A DNA stretch of 28,298 nt, from NCBI GenBank assembly GCA_020080175.1, contig JAGHQL010000249.1, forward strand, positions 1 through 28,298, in the 5' to 3' direction. Of the stretch, positions 9,084 through 22,186 are shown piece by piece. Source of the DNA: Glutinoglossum americanum (lineage: Eukaryota > Ascomycota > Geoglossomycetes > Geoglossales > Geoglossaceae). The notes below the pieces were generated by a model, which ran no database searches, was not told the origin of the DNA, and saw nothing but the letters and a program-made list of their open reading frames with translations. Within the stretch, counting starts at the first letter, position 1. Every line of letters starts with the position of its first letter. The translations under genes and the position numbers were made by a program.

Positions 9084-10115
9084 TCAAATCCGTTTTCTGC
9101 TCCAAATACTCAACATGTCTGTCCCCTCCCCGGCCTTGTGGAATCTCTTAGGTTTAATCAACAAAGCTCTGGTAAATTTTCCATTGCCATCCTGACAATT
9201 GGAATTTTGGTATTCCTGCGATATTGGATTTTCAATGATTCCTGCCCCTCCTCTCGCCAACAAATCCCAGTAAACGCCACCTCCCAATCCCCATGGCGGT
9301 CCCTCCATTTTAGGATCCTTATACAGTGGAAACTCAAGGCAAACAAGAAATCCGTCTGGCTGTATCAGATCGGCCATACGCGTTGCCCACTGACGTCTCA
9401 TGCTCGGTGGGAGCGCGCAAAGGAACTATCAACTAACATTCAGCACCGATCTACACCTCAGAGTAAAGAGGGCCTACCGTGTAATCGTATACTAGGTCAA
9501 ACTTTGAACCATGGTCCGATTGCGACACTACCTCCCCATCCCAATCACTCTCAAAGAAATTTCCCTGTAGGAATCGGGGTTCGCCGCGGTTTTTGCGATA
9601 TTCCTCCCTTTTCGCTTCGCTTGGGGTTGAGAAGTAACACAACGATGGCTCCTTTAACTCAGAGATAGCATACTCTTTACCTGTAGCGACTGCAGTTGGA
9701 GATATCTCGAGGCCATACGCGTCAAAGCCATGAAGTGCTAGAAGAATAACATCATAACCTCGGCCGCATCCCTGGGGTCGGTCGTAATTAGCACCTAGGC
9801 TAAGTGTAGGTCGCGCGGGATAGTGATCATACCGGAACCAGTGCCCTCTTCCGTCTACCGCTCGGAGCTATCGGATTCAGAACGTCCGGCTGATGTTCCA
9901 AAAGATCGACTAGGGAAGGCGATGGACAGCCCCTATCCCAGAGATCGCTCTCTCCTTGATCCCATAACTCTGACCATGCAGAGGCGTGTCTCTCCAAGGG
10001 TCTATCAAAAAATTAGCATCGGCAATATAATAGTGAATATGTGGGCATACACATTATCGAAGTGCCCTATGAGCCGTCCACGAGTACTATCATTCGTGTT
10101 GGATAGGGTCGCCAT
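9084..10115 (-). CDS. Thiol/thiopurine-type SAM-dependent methyltransferase (TPMT family)
   Basis: Four exons (10115-10051, 10001-9833, 9771-9478, 9425-9084) with GT-AG introns of 49, 61 and 52 bp give exactly 289 residues, the usual size of fungal TPMT-like enzymes. Order of motifs: N-terminal HFDNVPLERHASAWSELWDQ and LWDRGCPSPSLVDLL; SAM motif I RALVPGCGRGYDVILLA (GCGRG at residues 79-83, split by intron 2); acidic motif II DAYGLEISPTAV; GNFFESDW; then FDLVYDYTFLCALPPSMRRQ, across intron 3, and DGFLVCLEFPLYKDP. The family moves a methyl group from S-adenosylmethionine to thiols, thiopurines, halides or thiocyanate; the substrate cannot be told. It ends 228 bp from the ABC transporter, tail to tail. 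No break was seen. The segment around PISQEYQNSNCQD is unusual for the family but stays in frame. Confidence 0.88.
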
Positions 10116-10347
10116 AGTCTCCGACGTTCAGTTGAACAAATGGGAATTGTAGTGACAATTGCAGGCTTGCCGCCTTGGTACGCTAACGTTGGTGATGGGT
10201 AGTGGCCTGGCTGTTCGGCTACCAGAAAGCGGGGTCAATCTAGATTGAATCTGATTGTGAATGATTGCTGGGAATGTGAGAGGGGATCATGGAGATGAGC
10301 TCCGTGCTGTCAAGGCCTATTTTAATTATCGGAGATCAGATCCTGAC

Positions 10348-10592
10348 GCCTCCAGCCTCCCAAATGCTCCGGCCATTCCTGTTGTCCACCTCCGTTTGGA
10401 CACACTCGGAAGCTCCAGCTGTTTCTACACTCCAGCCACCTCCATGCTCCAGCCCCCCAAAATCCTCCAGCCAACTGCTCTAGCCGCTCACTTGCTCTAG
10501 CCCCTTTATGCTCTCCAGATCCAGTCTTTGTCATCAGCCACCACCGTGCTCACTTGCTCCAGCCACTTCCATACTCCAGCTGCCTCCATTGC
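10348..10592. repeat. Degenerate CTCCAGCCACCTCCA-type repeat
   Basis: The word CTCCAG recurs eight times between 10348 and 10592, with a ninth copy near 10626, often as CTCCAGCCACCTCCATG-like units spaced 15-25 bases apart. Copies are diverged and spacing is irregular, so it is an old imperfect minisatellite. The open frames across it on both strands are by-products of the repeat. Confidence 0.6.
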
Positions 10593-10716
10593 TGATTGAC
10601 ATCTTTTATTTTTCGCGTGGCTGGCTCCAGATTTTATCCAGAGTTGTGCCTATGAACATGGAAATGTAGGACATTCTGCCGACTATTACCAAATCCAAAT
10701 ACCTAGGTACTAGAAT

Positions 10717-10729
10717 TTCTAGAATATTC
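10717..10729. promoter_or_regulatory. Heat-shock-element-like sequence
   Basis: TTCTAGAATATTC fits three alternating NGAAN units with two-base spacers exactly, the consensus of Hsf1 sites. It lies 19 bp before an unproven ORF start and about 600 bp from each flanking gene, so which gene, if any, it serves is unclear; a 13-mer of this kind can occur by chance. Confidence 0.3.
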
Positions 10730-10747
10730 TCCTCGAGGTATTATTAC

Positions 10748-10993
10748 ATGCTGGTGGATTCTGTACTCTACGACAACGTCCAAGCTGCATTTTATGACAG
10801 TATGACCGACACATGCCTTAGACCGCCAAAGAAGCTCACCCGTCCGTATGACATTAGTTATGGATCCCAGCTATCGGCCACCGTGCTACATGTCCTATTG
10901 CGTAGCGTTGATCCCGAGTCCTTGCCCTTGGCGTTGGTGAACTTGCTTGAGTTGATTACGCGCAGCAGAGAGGCACTTGACGGGGGTAGGTGA
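10748..10993 (+). CDS. Possible small ORF, unknown
   Basis: An 81-codon frame with a leucine-rich amphipathic second half (LHVLLRSVDPESLPLALVNL). I recognise no family, and no flanking exon could be joined to it. It may be a relic exon or chance. The only supporting sign is the amino-acid composition. Confidence 0.15.
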   Translation: MLVDSVLYDNVQAAFYDSMTDTCLRPPKKLTRPYDISYGSQLSATVLHVLLRSVDPESLPLALVNLLELITRSREALDGGR

Positions 10994-11194
10994 AGTGACA
11001 CTGGAAAATTAGAGTGATGAAAGGCTCTCCGGTGCCAATTGAATGGCTAGATGCCAGGCTCAGGGGCTAGAGCCGAACAGAGGACAGAAGTGGAGGAAGG
11101 TGGGAAGGGGAAATCACAAAGCGGCGTGGCTCACCCGCCCGAAAGGGACGGGTTGAGGGCGAGCTGGCCGCAGTTTTCTGGTGGATGACGCATA

Positions 11195-11202
11195 TCACGT
11201 GA
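11195..11202. promoter_or_regulatory. TCACGTGA palindrome upstream of aar2
   Basis: The octamer is the binding core of basic helix-loop-helix proteins (Cbf1-type RTCACGTG in yeast). It lies 190 bp before the aar2 start, next to GATAAG. The same nonamer ATCACGTGA occurs in gene sense before nip1. Confidence 0.45.
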
Positions 11203-11391
11203 AGATAAGCCGTAATCGATCGAGTCGCGAATAGCTATAGTACATGTTGCCATGGGGCACTGTTATATGCAAAACCGTCCGTGTGAAGCTTCAGGAGTCT
11301 AACTGTAGCTTTGCTCTTGCCCACATTTGATCCCGCCGTCTTTATCTCTTCCCTGAGCGCATCGACCCTACAATTGTCTACTGTCTTCGTT

Positions 11392-12600
11392 ATGGATGTA
11401 CCGTACATGGCCACTATTCTTCTTCTCAATCTTCCTCCTGGTGCACTATGCGGCATGGACCTCCTCTCTTTCACTACGTCGCCTCGTTTTCGTGGCATTA
11501 GGCTTCTTCCGAAGGGTATTCATTTCATCTATACGGGCGCTACTACCTTCCTTTCTGTTCGCCACGGCGTGTGGATCGACCCTGAGACGTCAGGCACCGG
11601 GCCAGGAGAGACAATTATTAAGATATGGGATATAGGCAAAGAAGAACTTGTCAGCGAGGAAGACCAAGCGGAGCAACTGCGCTGGAAAGCAAGTATTGGG
11701 GGTTCGTGGCGCGAGCACCTTACACCATATAGACAGTCTATCGGTGGAGTCGACACCAGCGGCTCGGCAGCTGCTGGAGAGGAAGGTAAAATCTGGGGGC
11801 CTTTGGTCGATTGCATCACACCTTCTCTTCTGAGCCGCATTACGGGTGGACAAAGGAATGACTGGACGTTGTCAACATCAAGTGCAATGAAGCAGGATAT
11901 GGAGGATATTCCCGGACTTGGAGAACACAGCACCATACGTCAGGAGAAGGAACTCAATTTCCTTCCTATCAATCTCAGGCAGACATGGCGCGAAGGCGCG
12001 ATCGGCCGCGAGCGGACCGAAGCTGCAAAGGATCGGAGTTGGGCTCTGGGAGAAATCGTGGCCAAGCATTGCTCAGGGGACGAGAAGGAAGTTGTTGGAG
12101 AGATGGAATTTTGCTTTTTGATGGTGCTGACGCTGAACAACTTTTCCTGCCTGGAACAGTGGAAGCGCCTGCTCAATCTGGTTTTCACATGCCAGCGAGC
12201 AGTGAAGGACCGTGAAGATCTTTACATGCGGATCCTACGCGTGCTGCGGCTCCAGCTACAACGCTGCAATGACGTGGAAGGCGGACTGTTCGATCTAACC
12301 GACGAGGGCGGCGCAATGTTGATTCAGCTCCTCAAGGGGTTCAGGAGGGGCCTGGAGGATGTTTATGAGAACGAGGGGTCGGGCGTTAGGGACGAGTTTG
12401 GGATATTAGAGGCGTACGCTCAGAGGGAGTTTGGGTGGGAGCTTAATGATTCTTTTGTGAGGAAAGGGGTGTTGGAATTGGAGGATGGGGAGCAAGTTGA
12501 GATGGAGCTGAATGAACTTGAAGGGGAGGATGAGAGAGGAGAGTATGCCCCTGTGATCGTTTATCCAGACGGAAACGGAAATGATTATGATACATATTAA
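11392..12600 (+). CDS. aar2: Aar2, U5 snRNP assembly factor
   Basis: A single open frame of 402 residues from the first in-frame ATG. The N-terminal beta-domain is clear: TILLLNLPPGALCGMDLLSF, RGIRLLPKGIHFIYTG and SVRHGVWID (about residues 5-65). The C-terminal helical domain contains FCFLMVLTLNNFSCLEQWKR and LQLQRCNDVEGGLFDL (about 240-320), and the tail is very acidic. Aar2 binds the RNaseH-like and Jab1/MPN parts of Prp8 in the cytoplasm and is exchanged for Brr2 when U5 snRNP matures in the nucleus. The gene has no intron, unlike most neighbours. It converges with rps16. Confidence 0.9.
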   Translation: MDVPYMATILLLNLPPGALCGMDLLSFTTSPRFRGIRLLPKGIHFIYTGATTFLSVRHGVWIDPETSGTGPGETIIKIWDIGKEELVSEEDQAEQLRWKASIGGSWREHLTPYRQSIGGVDTSGSAAAGEEGKIWGPLVDCITPSLLSRITGGQRNDWTLSTSSAMKQDMEDIPGLGEHSTIRQEKELNFLPINLRQTWREGAIGRERTEAAKDRSWALGEIVAKHCSGDEKEVVGEMEFCFLMVLTLNNFSCLEQWKRLLNLVFTCQRAVKDREDLYMRILRVLRLQLQRCNDVEGGLFDLTDEGGAMLIQLLKGFRRGLEDVYENEGSGVRDEFGILEAYAQREFGWELNDSFVRKGVLELEDGEQVEMELNELEGEDERGEYAPVIVYPDGNGNDYDTY

Positions 12601-13020
12601 TGGGGTGGAGCGGTGAACATTGCTCTATTTCTATTCCATGGCCTAGGCCCCATCCTCCTTCTTCATGACGATGCGGGTCGTGTTATTTTTTTTAATTTTT
12701 TTCCCATCTGTATGATTATTCTTGCATCCCGAAGTTCTCCTTTTGTAGCTGACCCCCACATGGTCTGCCGGCGGCGTTAGGGAGGGTACGTATTAATAGA
12801 TAGATCTTACATGCTTGTTCTACAGAGGCCATATCTCAATGGATTTCAGTGGCTTCCGTTCGCTCCGCTCAGTGTTCGACTGTTGGAACCTAAATTGTGC
12901 AGCGGTCACTCTTTTATTTCTTTTGGTTACAGAATCGCCAGCACGAAAAGCGGAGCAACCACACACACACACCGGATCCACCTCTGCAACCCCCTCACAA
13001 AGAAAAAAAAAATGAACCTG
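12601..13020. other. Convergent 3' region of aar2 and rps16
   Basis: Short shared 3' region of 420 bp with T-rich and A-rich tracts (around 12686-12702 and 13003-13011) and a short CA run near 12960-12970. No gene seen; both 3' ends must be formed here. Confidence 0.6.
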
Positions 13021-13648
13021 CTAACGATACGATTTTTGGTATCTAGCCCTAGCACCCGGCCCGTTAAACTTCTTCGGTTCGCACCGTCTATTATCCGCCA
13101 CAAGAAGTGTACGATCGTACTGCACCAATGCAGACTTTAGCTGATTTTTGGCGTGCTCATCGACGTACTTCTGGTAGTAGGCTACGATTGATTTGGCGAT
13201 GGCCTGGCGGATCGCGTAGACTTGAGATGTGTGACCACCGCCCGAGACACGCACGCGGATATCGACGCCGGCGAACTTGTCAAGACCGATTATAAGTATT
13301 GGTTCGTAGACCTGAGTTGTGGTGGAGTTGGTTAGTCTTGGAGGTGCTAGAATCCTTGGGTTCTGGGCATGAGCGGACCTTGAATCTTAGGATTTCAGGC
13401 TGGATGAGTGAGAGGGGTTGGCCATTAACTTTGACGAGACCGCGTCCAGCCTAGTAGGAAGAGAGAATTAGTATCAATGCCACTGTATGATGTTCTAATC
13501 CATCTACTTCTATCGTACCTTGCAGTGGGCGACGGCCGTGGCTTGAAACACAAGTCAGTAAAGTTTCATCTTTGAGTAGGAGCACAACAGATCACATACC
13601 AGTCTTCTTCTTGCCGAAGCATTGCACACTCTGCGTGGTCGTAGCCAT
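13021..13648 (-). CDS. rps16: 40S ribosomal protein S16 (uS9)
   Basis: Four exons (13648-13600, 13541-13519, 13450-13379, 13311-13021) give 144 residues, the same size as yeast Rps16. Characteristic segments are [31 protein letters not shown], the long stretch [20 protein letters not shown] and the C-terminal [10 protein letters not shown], whose tail reaches the P-site tRNA in the ribosome. Exon 2 is only 23 bp. The third intron starts with GTCCGC, a weak donor, but the join RFK-VYEP is the conserved sequence, so it is right. Intron-rich structure is usual for fungal ribosomal protein genes. The gene shares a 213-bp divergent promoter with snf8, and a GCCCTAAAT element sits about 97 bp before its start. 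Confidence 0.97.
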
Positions 13649-13740
13649 ATTGTGTGGTATGGTGATCGTGATGGAACGACGTGTTGTCCTTTGTCTTTCT
13701 GTAGCGAGATGCGGCTCGTGAAGGACTGCCTTTCGCGAAG

Positions 13741-13753
13741 CGATATTTAGGGC
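13741..13753 (-). promoter_or_regulatory. GCCCTAAATATCG element before rps16
   Basis: In the sense of rps16 the sequence reads GCCCTAAATATCG. An almost identical sequence, GCCCTAAATTATATCG, stands before nip1 (17652-17667). CCCTAA cores are known in fungal translation-gene promoters as Tbf1-type telomere-like boxes; that link here is inference. Confidence 0.45.
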
Positions 13754-13861
13754 ACGCCCTCTAGGCTGATAGTAAGATCTTATCGCAGAGCCGCAAAACT
13801 TGGGTTTCGGCAAGTGACGTACACTTTCAAGGATGCACAGAAAACATCTACGGCGTTCACA

Positions 13862-14696
13862 ATGAGCAAAAAGAAGGGAGTTGGCCTTGCCGCCTTCGAC
13901 CGCCGTCATCTCAGCAGTCAGCAATATGCTGACCATGGTCGGATTATCCACCGCCAACATATCGATGAACTGTCTACTCAGCTAGCTATTTTTCAGTCCC
14001 TTCTGGCTCACTTCTCCAATACTCATTCCGCTGCCATCCGTTCCGACCCGTCCTTCCGTGCTGCCTTTGCACGGATGTGTACTGCCATTGGTGTTGACCC
14101 GCTCGCTAGCAGTAGTAACAGAAAAGGCAACTTCTGGGCGGAAATGTTGGGCGGGAGCGTGAATGACTTCTATTTTGGTCTAGCAGTGAGAGTGGTGGAG
14201 GTTTGTAGAGCGACGAGAGCTGAGAATGGAGGGCTGATTAGCGTGAGAGAGGTTAGAGAGAGGGTGGAGAAAGGGGCCGGATCCCTAGGCGGGGAGGTGT
14301 CTGAGTATGTTATAGCTATCCCTATAGGTGTTTTGTTCGATGCGTCAACGTTCGATTAGAATTCTCATTCCGGGCAATTATAGTGACGACATACTACGAG
14401 CTGTAAAGTCGCTGAAGCCACTCGGCTCGGGATTCGCTATGGTGACGATTGGGAAGCAGCAGATGATAAGGTCCGTGCCTAAGGAATTGAATACAGACCA
14501 GTCGACGGTTCTGGAAACGATACAGATACTGGGCTATGTGACAGTATCAATGCTCCAGGCGAATTTGGGCTGGGAGCGTGTGCGCTCTCAGACAGTCATC
14601 GATGACTTGTTGGCAGACTCGCTTGTTTGGGTTGACATGCAAGCTGAGGAGACGGAGTATTGGTCGCCTACATTCATACATGATGGTGGCGGCTAG
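13862..14696 (+). CDS. snf8: Snf8/Vps22, ESCRT-II subunit
   Basis: Two exons (13862-14304 and 14384-14696; 79-bp GT-AG intron) give 251 residues, within the family's 230-260. The N-terminus KKGVGLAAFDRRHLSSQQYA and the helical part ending GNFWAEMLGGSVNDFYFGLAV are typical of EAP30/Vps22, followed by winged-helix regions (SDDDILRAVKSLKPLGSGF, then STVLETIQILGYVTVSMLQ). With Vps25 and Vps36 it forms ESCRT-II, which sorts ubiquitinated membrane proteins into multivesicular endosomes; in filamentous fungi the pathway also serves alkaline-pH (Pal) signalling. It converges with nip1, 153 bp away. Confidence 0.95.
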
Positions 14697-14849
14697 TCGA
14701 ATACATTATATCAAATAGAAGTTTCAGGCTTGACGATTGAATTCACCCTATGGCTATTGGAGAAGCTCGCAGTACGCTAGAATCATAGCGTAATCTATAT
14801 ACAATAGCATTAGAGCAGGAATCTGCAGATTGAGAATGGAAGCAGTCTC

Positions 14850-17623
14850 TCAAGCCCGTACTGCTCCGCCTTGCCGACTGTCTAGAGCGCCACCCGTAAA
14901 CTGTTGGCCCCCTCGCCGGTTACCCGCACCTCCACGCCCGCCTCGACTATCACCCCTGCCACGACCACCAGTGCGACCACCTCTGCCACCCTGTTGACCA
15001 CTTCGTTCAAATGCACCAGCTGTTCCTTGTGTCCGCTGTTCTAAAGTCCTTTCATTCGACTCAATTAAACCGCTAGCTTTGTCGCTCAAAGTTAAGGCTA
15101 AACTCTGTAGACGCGAAAGCTCAACACCTTTTCTGAAGATAATGGCACTGTTGACCTGATCTAAAGCGGCAGCAAGTTCCTCATGAGATATCATCTTACT
15201 CACAACAGCTGCGACTTTCCTCTCAGGTAATTCGAACATTGATGCAAGTGTGCTGACGGACAAAGTATCGTAGAAGGGTGCATAAGTGAAAAGGTACGTG
15301 CGAAGACCTTCCTCTTGGATTTGCTCGGAGAGCATCTTTTTGATATCCTCCGGGTGTGACATCAAATCCCAAATCTTGATAGAGTGAATGAAGTCGGAGC
15401 ATTTCTTCCATTCTCCAGCAGCAAGTGCCTTGGATGCTTGCATGACATGGTCGCGGGTGTTCTCTGGGGGCCCTGTAAAGATCTGCCGTTCGTGATATTC
15501 TAACATGCGGCGATAGGTCTTGCTGATAATTCTCTTCTTGAGATCCGGCGATGAACCAGTTTGCGCAAGGAGCGGGATTTCCAAAAGCATAGAGCAAGTA
15601 AGGTAGACACATTCCAGAAGCTCTAGATTGATGTGCATATGAAACGGAAGTTGGCGCTGCCTCTCAAGCCTCTCTTGCTCTGGCGAGACCTGCGAATACC
15701 TCTGAATCATCACACCCTGTGCAAGTAGCTCTTTCTGCCTGCCACTACCGCAAATCTCCTGCAGTGAATTCTGTGCTTCATAGATGAGTCCAGCACGGAA
15801 TGCGCAAAGGCCGACTTGCACGAGAGTGCGATTGAACAGGATTTGTGTGTTGATATCAAAACTGTTGATGGTCTCTTGTAGATGGGACATAAGCATCATG
15901 TCGCGGGCGCGGTAGTATTGATCGTGCAGAGCGAGGAAATATATCTGGCATAACATTGCTCGGGCACGGATGATACCCTCGCTATGCTGGTAGAGATACG
16001 TGCAGAGGGTGTGAACAAGGGCACTGGCATCTGCCTTTCCTCGTGGTGTTATTCTAGAATTGAGAGATGTTGGTATGGTTTTCCAAGTGTTGTCTTCTAG
16101 AATCGTCACGACTTGTGACGGCTAAAACGAAATCAGTTAAATAAGTTGCGGAAGAGGTCGTACGCCTTACCTTGAAATACACATGCTCTAGCCTTCTAAT
16201 GATGATGCGATTTATGCTCTCCTGAGGTGTTTGAAGCTTTTCATCCTTCGCTAACTTCTCTAGATATAGCATGCCTCGAACAATCTTGGTATACAGAGCT
16301 CCTTCATCAGCGAGTCTCTCAATATATTCGGCAGTGTGAGGGTCAATGTGTTGTAATGAACGAGTAAGTTCATCATCCAATCTCTCAACGAAAGATACTA
16401 TGCTTCCTGGAATCTTCAGTTTTTCCCCAGCCTGCAATGTCGGCGGCTTCTCGTCATCTTCCCACTCTTCAGCGTTCTCAATAACGACATAATCGGGGTT
16501 CGACTCGAGTACTTGAAGGAGAGTATTGAACTCGTGCTCGGCCCTAATATGGTGTAAACAAAACTGTCTGAACACACCGTCGAACTCTAAAGAGTATGAG
16601 TATGAACTAGAATCAACTGACAGTTTCCATTGCTCTTGAGACATAAAAGAGGCAGCTCCGGAAGTGAGGTCAAATCGTGTAGAGATTAAAGCTAGAAGTA
16701 CCCGGATCCTTTGGTATGGAGTTGTGGCAACCTCGTATAATTTCTCCATTACCCTTATCTGTTCGTTCCGGTCTGTGTTCTTTTTGCCGCGGGATTCTAT
16801 AATAGTGCGTAGGTGTTTGAGAATGCTTTCTGGGGTGTATTGTAAGGTCTTCCCACCCCTACCAACAGTGGAGAAGCCTTCCCCGTCGCCGGCCTCATCA
16901 TCTAGGACCAGTCTCTGGCTGGGTCTTGAGGGCCTCTCGACTGTAACTGCTTCTTCGTCCTCGTCCGATTCCATAAAGCCAGTCTTATCTTCACGATATT
17001 GTTCAATCTGAGTTGCGTAGTCTTTATTATTCTTTCGAATACGCTGCTTGACGGCGTTTAGGCCCCGAGCGTTGGTGGCATTCATCTTTTTTGTTGAGAC
17101 CTTGCTCTTAGCAATGGTCTCATTCATGAAGTCTTCGAGATCAGCAATGGCCTTGACATAGATTTTGGGCGTCGAGCCGCTCTGCATCAGTTTAACAACC
17201 TGCCTGTTCAGCTTGTCGAACTCTGTTCCATCACAGGGGTCAGTGCCCTGTTAAACCAGGTAAAATGCGTGTAGAAACATAAGCCAGAGAGGAATACTTG
17301 CCTGCAGATATAACAGCCCAATCATTGATCTTCTCCGCATTCTCAATCAACTTTACAGTTCCTTCCACTTCCTCTAATCTCTTGTCCTTTGCACTCTTGA
17401 CTACCCTCACGTCCTCTGTATCGCTCTCTTCATCACTGCTCTCGCCTTTTATGAAGCGCTTAGCTCCTGTCGCAGCATCTTTTTCGTCATCAGAACCTGA
17501 GGACTCTTCAGAGTCTTCTTCAGATTCTTCCTCGGATTGCTCTTCTTCCTCTTCTGAATAGAGCTCCTCCTCATCCGAAGAACTGCTCTCACTAGAGCTG
17601 TCACCGTGAAAAAAGCGAGACAT
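14850..17623 (-). CDS. nip1: Eukaryotic translation initiation factor 3 subunit C
   Basis: Three exons (17623-17302, 17222-16171, 16121-14850) give 881 residues. The acidic serine/glutamate N-terminus ([20 protein letters not shown]) is the eIF1/eIF5-binding region. Then come [32 protein letters not shown], the long helical repeat region, [20 protein letters not shown] and the PCI domain, where [20 protein letters not shown] and [20 protein letters not shown] form the winged helix. The C-terminus is an RGG-rich tail that may bind RNA. eIF3c is a scaffold of eIF3 on the 40S subunit. Intron 1 (17223-17301) begins with GC in the perfect context AG|GCAAGT; only this donor joined to the AG before AGTTC restores the conserved [11 protein letters not shown]. 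Intron 2 (16122-16170, 49 bp) is GT-AG. Confidence 0.96.
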
Positions 17624-17651
17624 GGTTGGTAGTTGAGTTTTGTTTCAAGTA

Positions 17652-17714
17652 CGATATAATTTAGGGCAACCGCAGCAGATGTGGGATTTAGGCCTCTGGC
17701 GTGAACTCACGTGA
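17652..17714 (-). promoter_or_regulatory. nip1 promoter elements GCCCTAAAT and TCACGTGA
   Basis: Reading in gene sense, TCACGTGA lies at 17714-17707 and GCCCTAAATTATATCG at 17667-17652, 30 bp before the ATG. The first also occurs before aar2 and the second before rps16. They are candidates for co-regulation of growth genes. Confidence 0.45.
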
Positions 17715-18315
17715 TTGTTCCTACCGAGAACAAGGGCTTGCCCTATCCTTACGGCTACATATCCTGAGCCCTCGATCAATCATAAACATTGAAATGAGCA
17801 AAATCGATAACACTGGCTTTACCTGCTCTAGCCGTGTGGAAATCTGTCCTTAGCAACTCCTGTTTGCGTCTGGATTTTTTAAAAGGAAAATGCTACCATG
17901 AATAATGGAATCCACGTCCACCCCACAGCGCAAATACCTATCCTAATGTACAATTAACACAAGATAGTACTGTGACAAAAGAGACACCTGTCATAGGTGT
18001 GGGTAACAATAATTTAATTCACTCAATGCAGAAGATGAGGAAACTAGGCGGCGGAGACAACGGCAGACCTAAAATCTGCTTGACCACCTTTTGGGAGCCG
18101 CTTGAATGCACCAGTAATGAGAAGGAAGAAATTTTATCGGTACGCTCGATACCAACAGCCATGTACTGCCTGCCAATCGTAGACCGTCCAGCCAATCCCC
18201 TCAAAAAGACATAACCTTCGTCAGAAACTTGAAGGCAGATGAGACATCATCTCGTTGCTAGCGCCTTCAAAGGGGCTATAGTGATCACCAATCCTCTCCT
18301 ACCATCACCACATAT
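17715..18315. other. Region between nip1 promoter and yak1 3' end
   Basis: No gene seen. It must hold the distal nip1 promoter and the yak1 3' untranslated region. A small imperfect hairpin ACACCTGTCATAGGTGT lies at about 17984-18000. Open frames at 17972-18214 (+) and 18019-18204 (-) have no recognisable content. Confidence 0.5.
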
Positions 18316-21422
<3,107 letters not shown>

Positions 21423-22186
21423 GTTAAAGACGAGACGCTTTGCGCCGTTGCAAAGGTTCGTCGTAAGGGTGGTGTGTACTGGACACGAATTCCCTGCGTG
21501 GCTGATTGTCAAAGCAGCTCGCTCACCGTCGTTGTCGAGCCGCTTCGGCGGAAGAACGTTGCTGCAGCATAAAAAGGCGCAAATTAGCCCTGATAGGTAG
21601 ACTTAGCGGGAGATTGGTCCCAAATAGGGACTAATCTTCGCTGCTGCGCACGAATAGCAGCTCCAGCTGAGGGATAAGGGGACAAAATGACCCGTCTTTG
21701 GCGCTACTCACCGTAACCGCCGGGGGGCTTTCGTCGATGATTCAGGATTCTGAGCTGTTAGGGAGGCAATCTGGGTACGTGCTCTGCTGCATAGGGATCA
21801 AGTCTTATTAGTCCTATCGGTAATCGCTGAATCGTCCCTCAACGCAACCAATACTCATACCTGATAAAAAAAATTCTAGAAATTCATAGATAAACTGTGA
21901 GAAAGATTCATGACCTATTCTCGCTTTCGCAAAACGATTTCACCTTGTTTTGGCAGAGTTACGTAGTTAATAGCACCGCCCCTCGCGTGAGCTGGTGGCT
22001 AAATCCTGAGGCTGGCATTGACCCTCGCACCTTCGAATTGAGGCTGAGATCTAAACGAGCGGAATATCCCGCCACTGCAATAATGCCTTAAGACTCATCT
22101 CCACTTGTCTTTGAACAGATGATATCAACGCTCATTAATCACACAACCACACATAACGGGGCGAGTTCCCCATATATTTGCTGGAC
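21423..22186. promoter_or_regulatory. Divergent yak1/rad26 promoter region
   Basis: Between two outward-reading starts, 764 bp. Visible items are a hairpin GATTGGTCCC (21612-21621) with GGGACTAATC (21627-21636), 9 of 10 pairs, and TTCTAGAA (21874-21881), two inverted units of a heat-shock-type site. The frame at 21897-22091 has no recognisable domain and is probably 5' untranslated sequence of rad26 or chance. Confidence 0.5.

Larger units (their letters stand above)
10116..11391. other. Intergenic region between methyltransferase and aar2
   Basis: This 1.28-kb stretch lies between two divergent starts. It holds a pyrimidine-rich imperfect repeat (10348-10592), a perfect three-unit heat-shock-element sequence (10717-10729), an open frame of 81 codons at 10748-10993 without a known motif, and a TCACGTGA box close to aar2. 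It also marks the change from accessory to housekeeping genes. Confidence 0.5.

Noticed and set aside
9138-9668. 176-codon frame on the + strand opposite the methyltransferase
   Set aside because: It has no family resemblance and lies antisense to exons 3 and 4 of a gene whose spliced product shows every TPMT motif.
16664-17011. 115-codon frame antisense to nip1
   Set aside because: Serine-rich mirror of the acidic and basic coding sequence of eIF3c; shadow frame.
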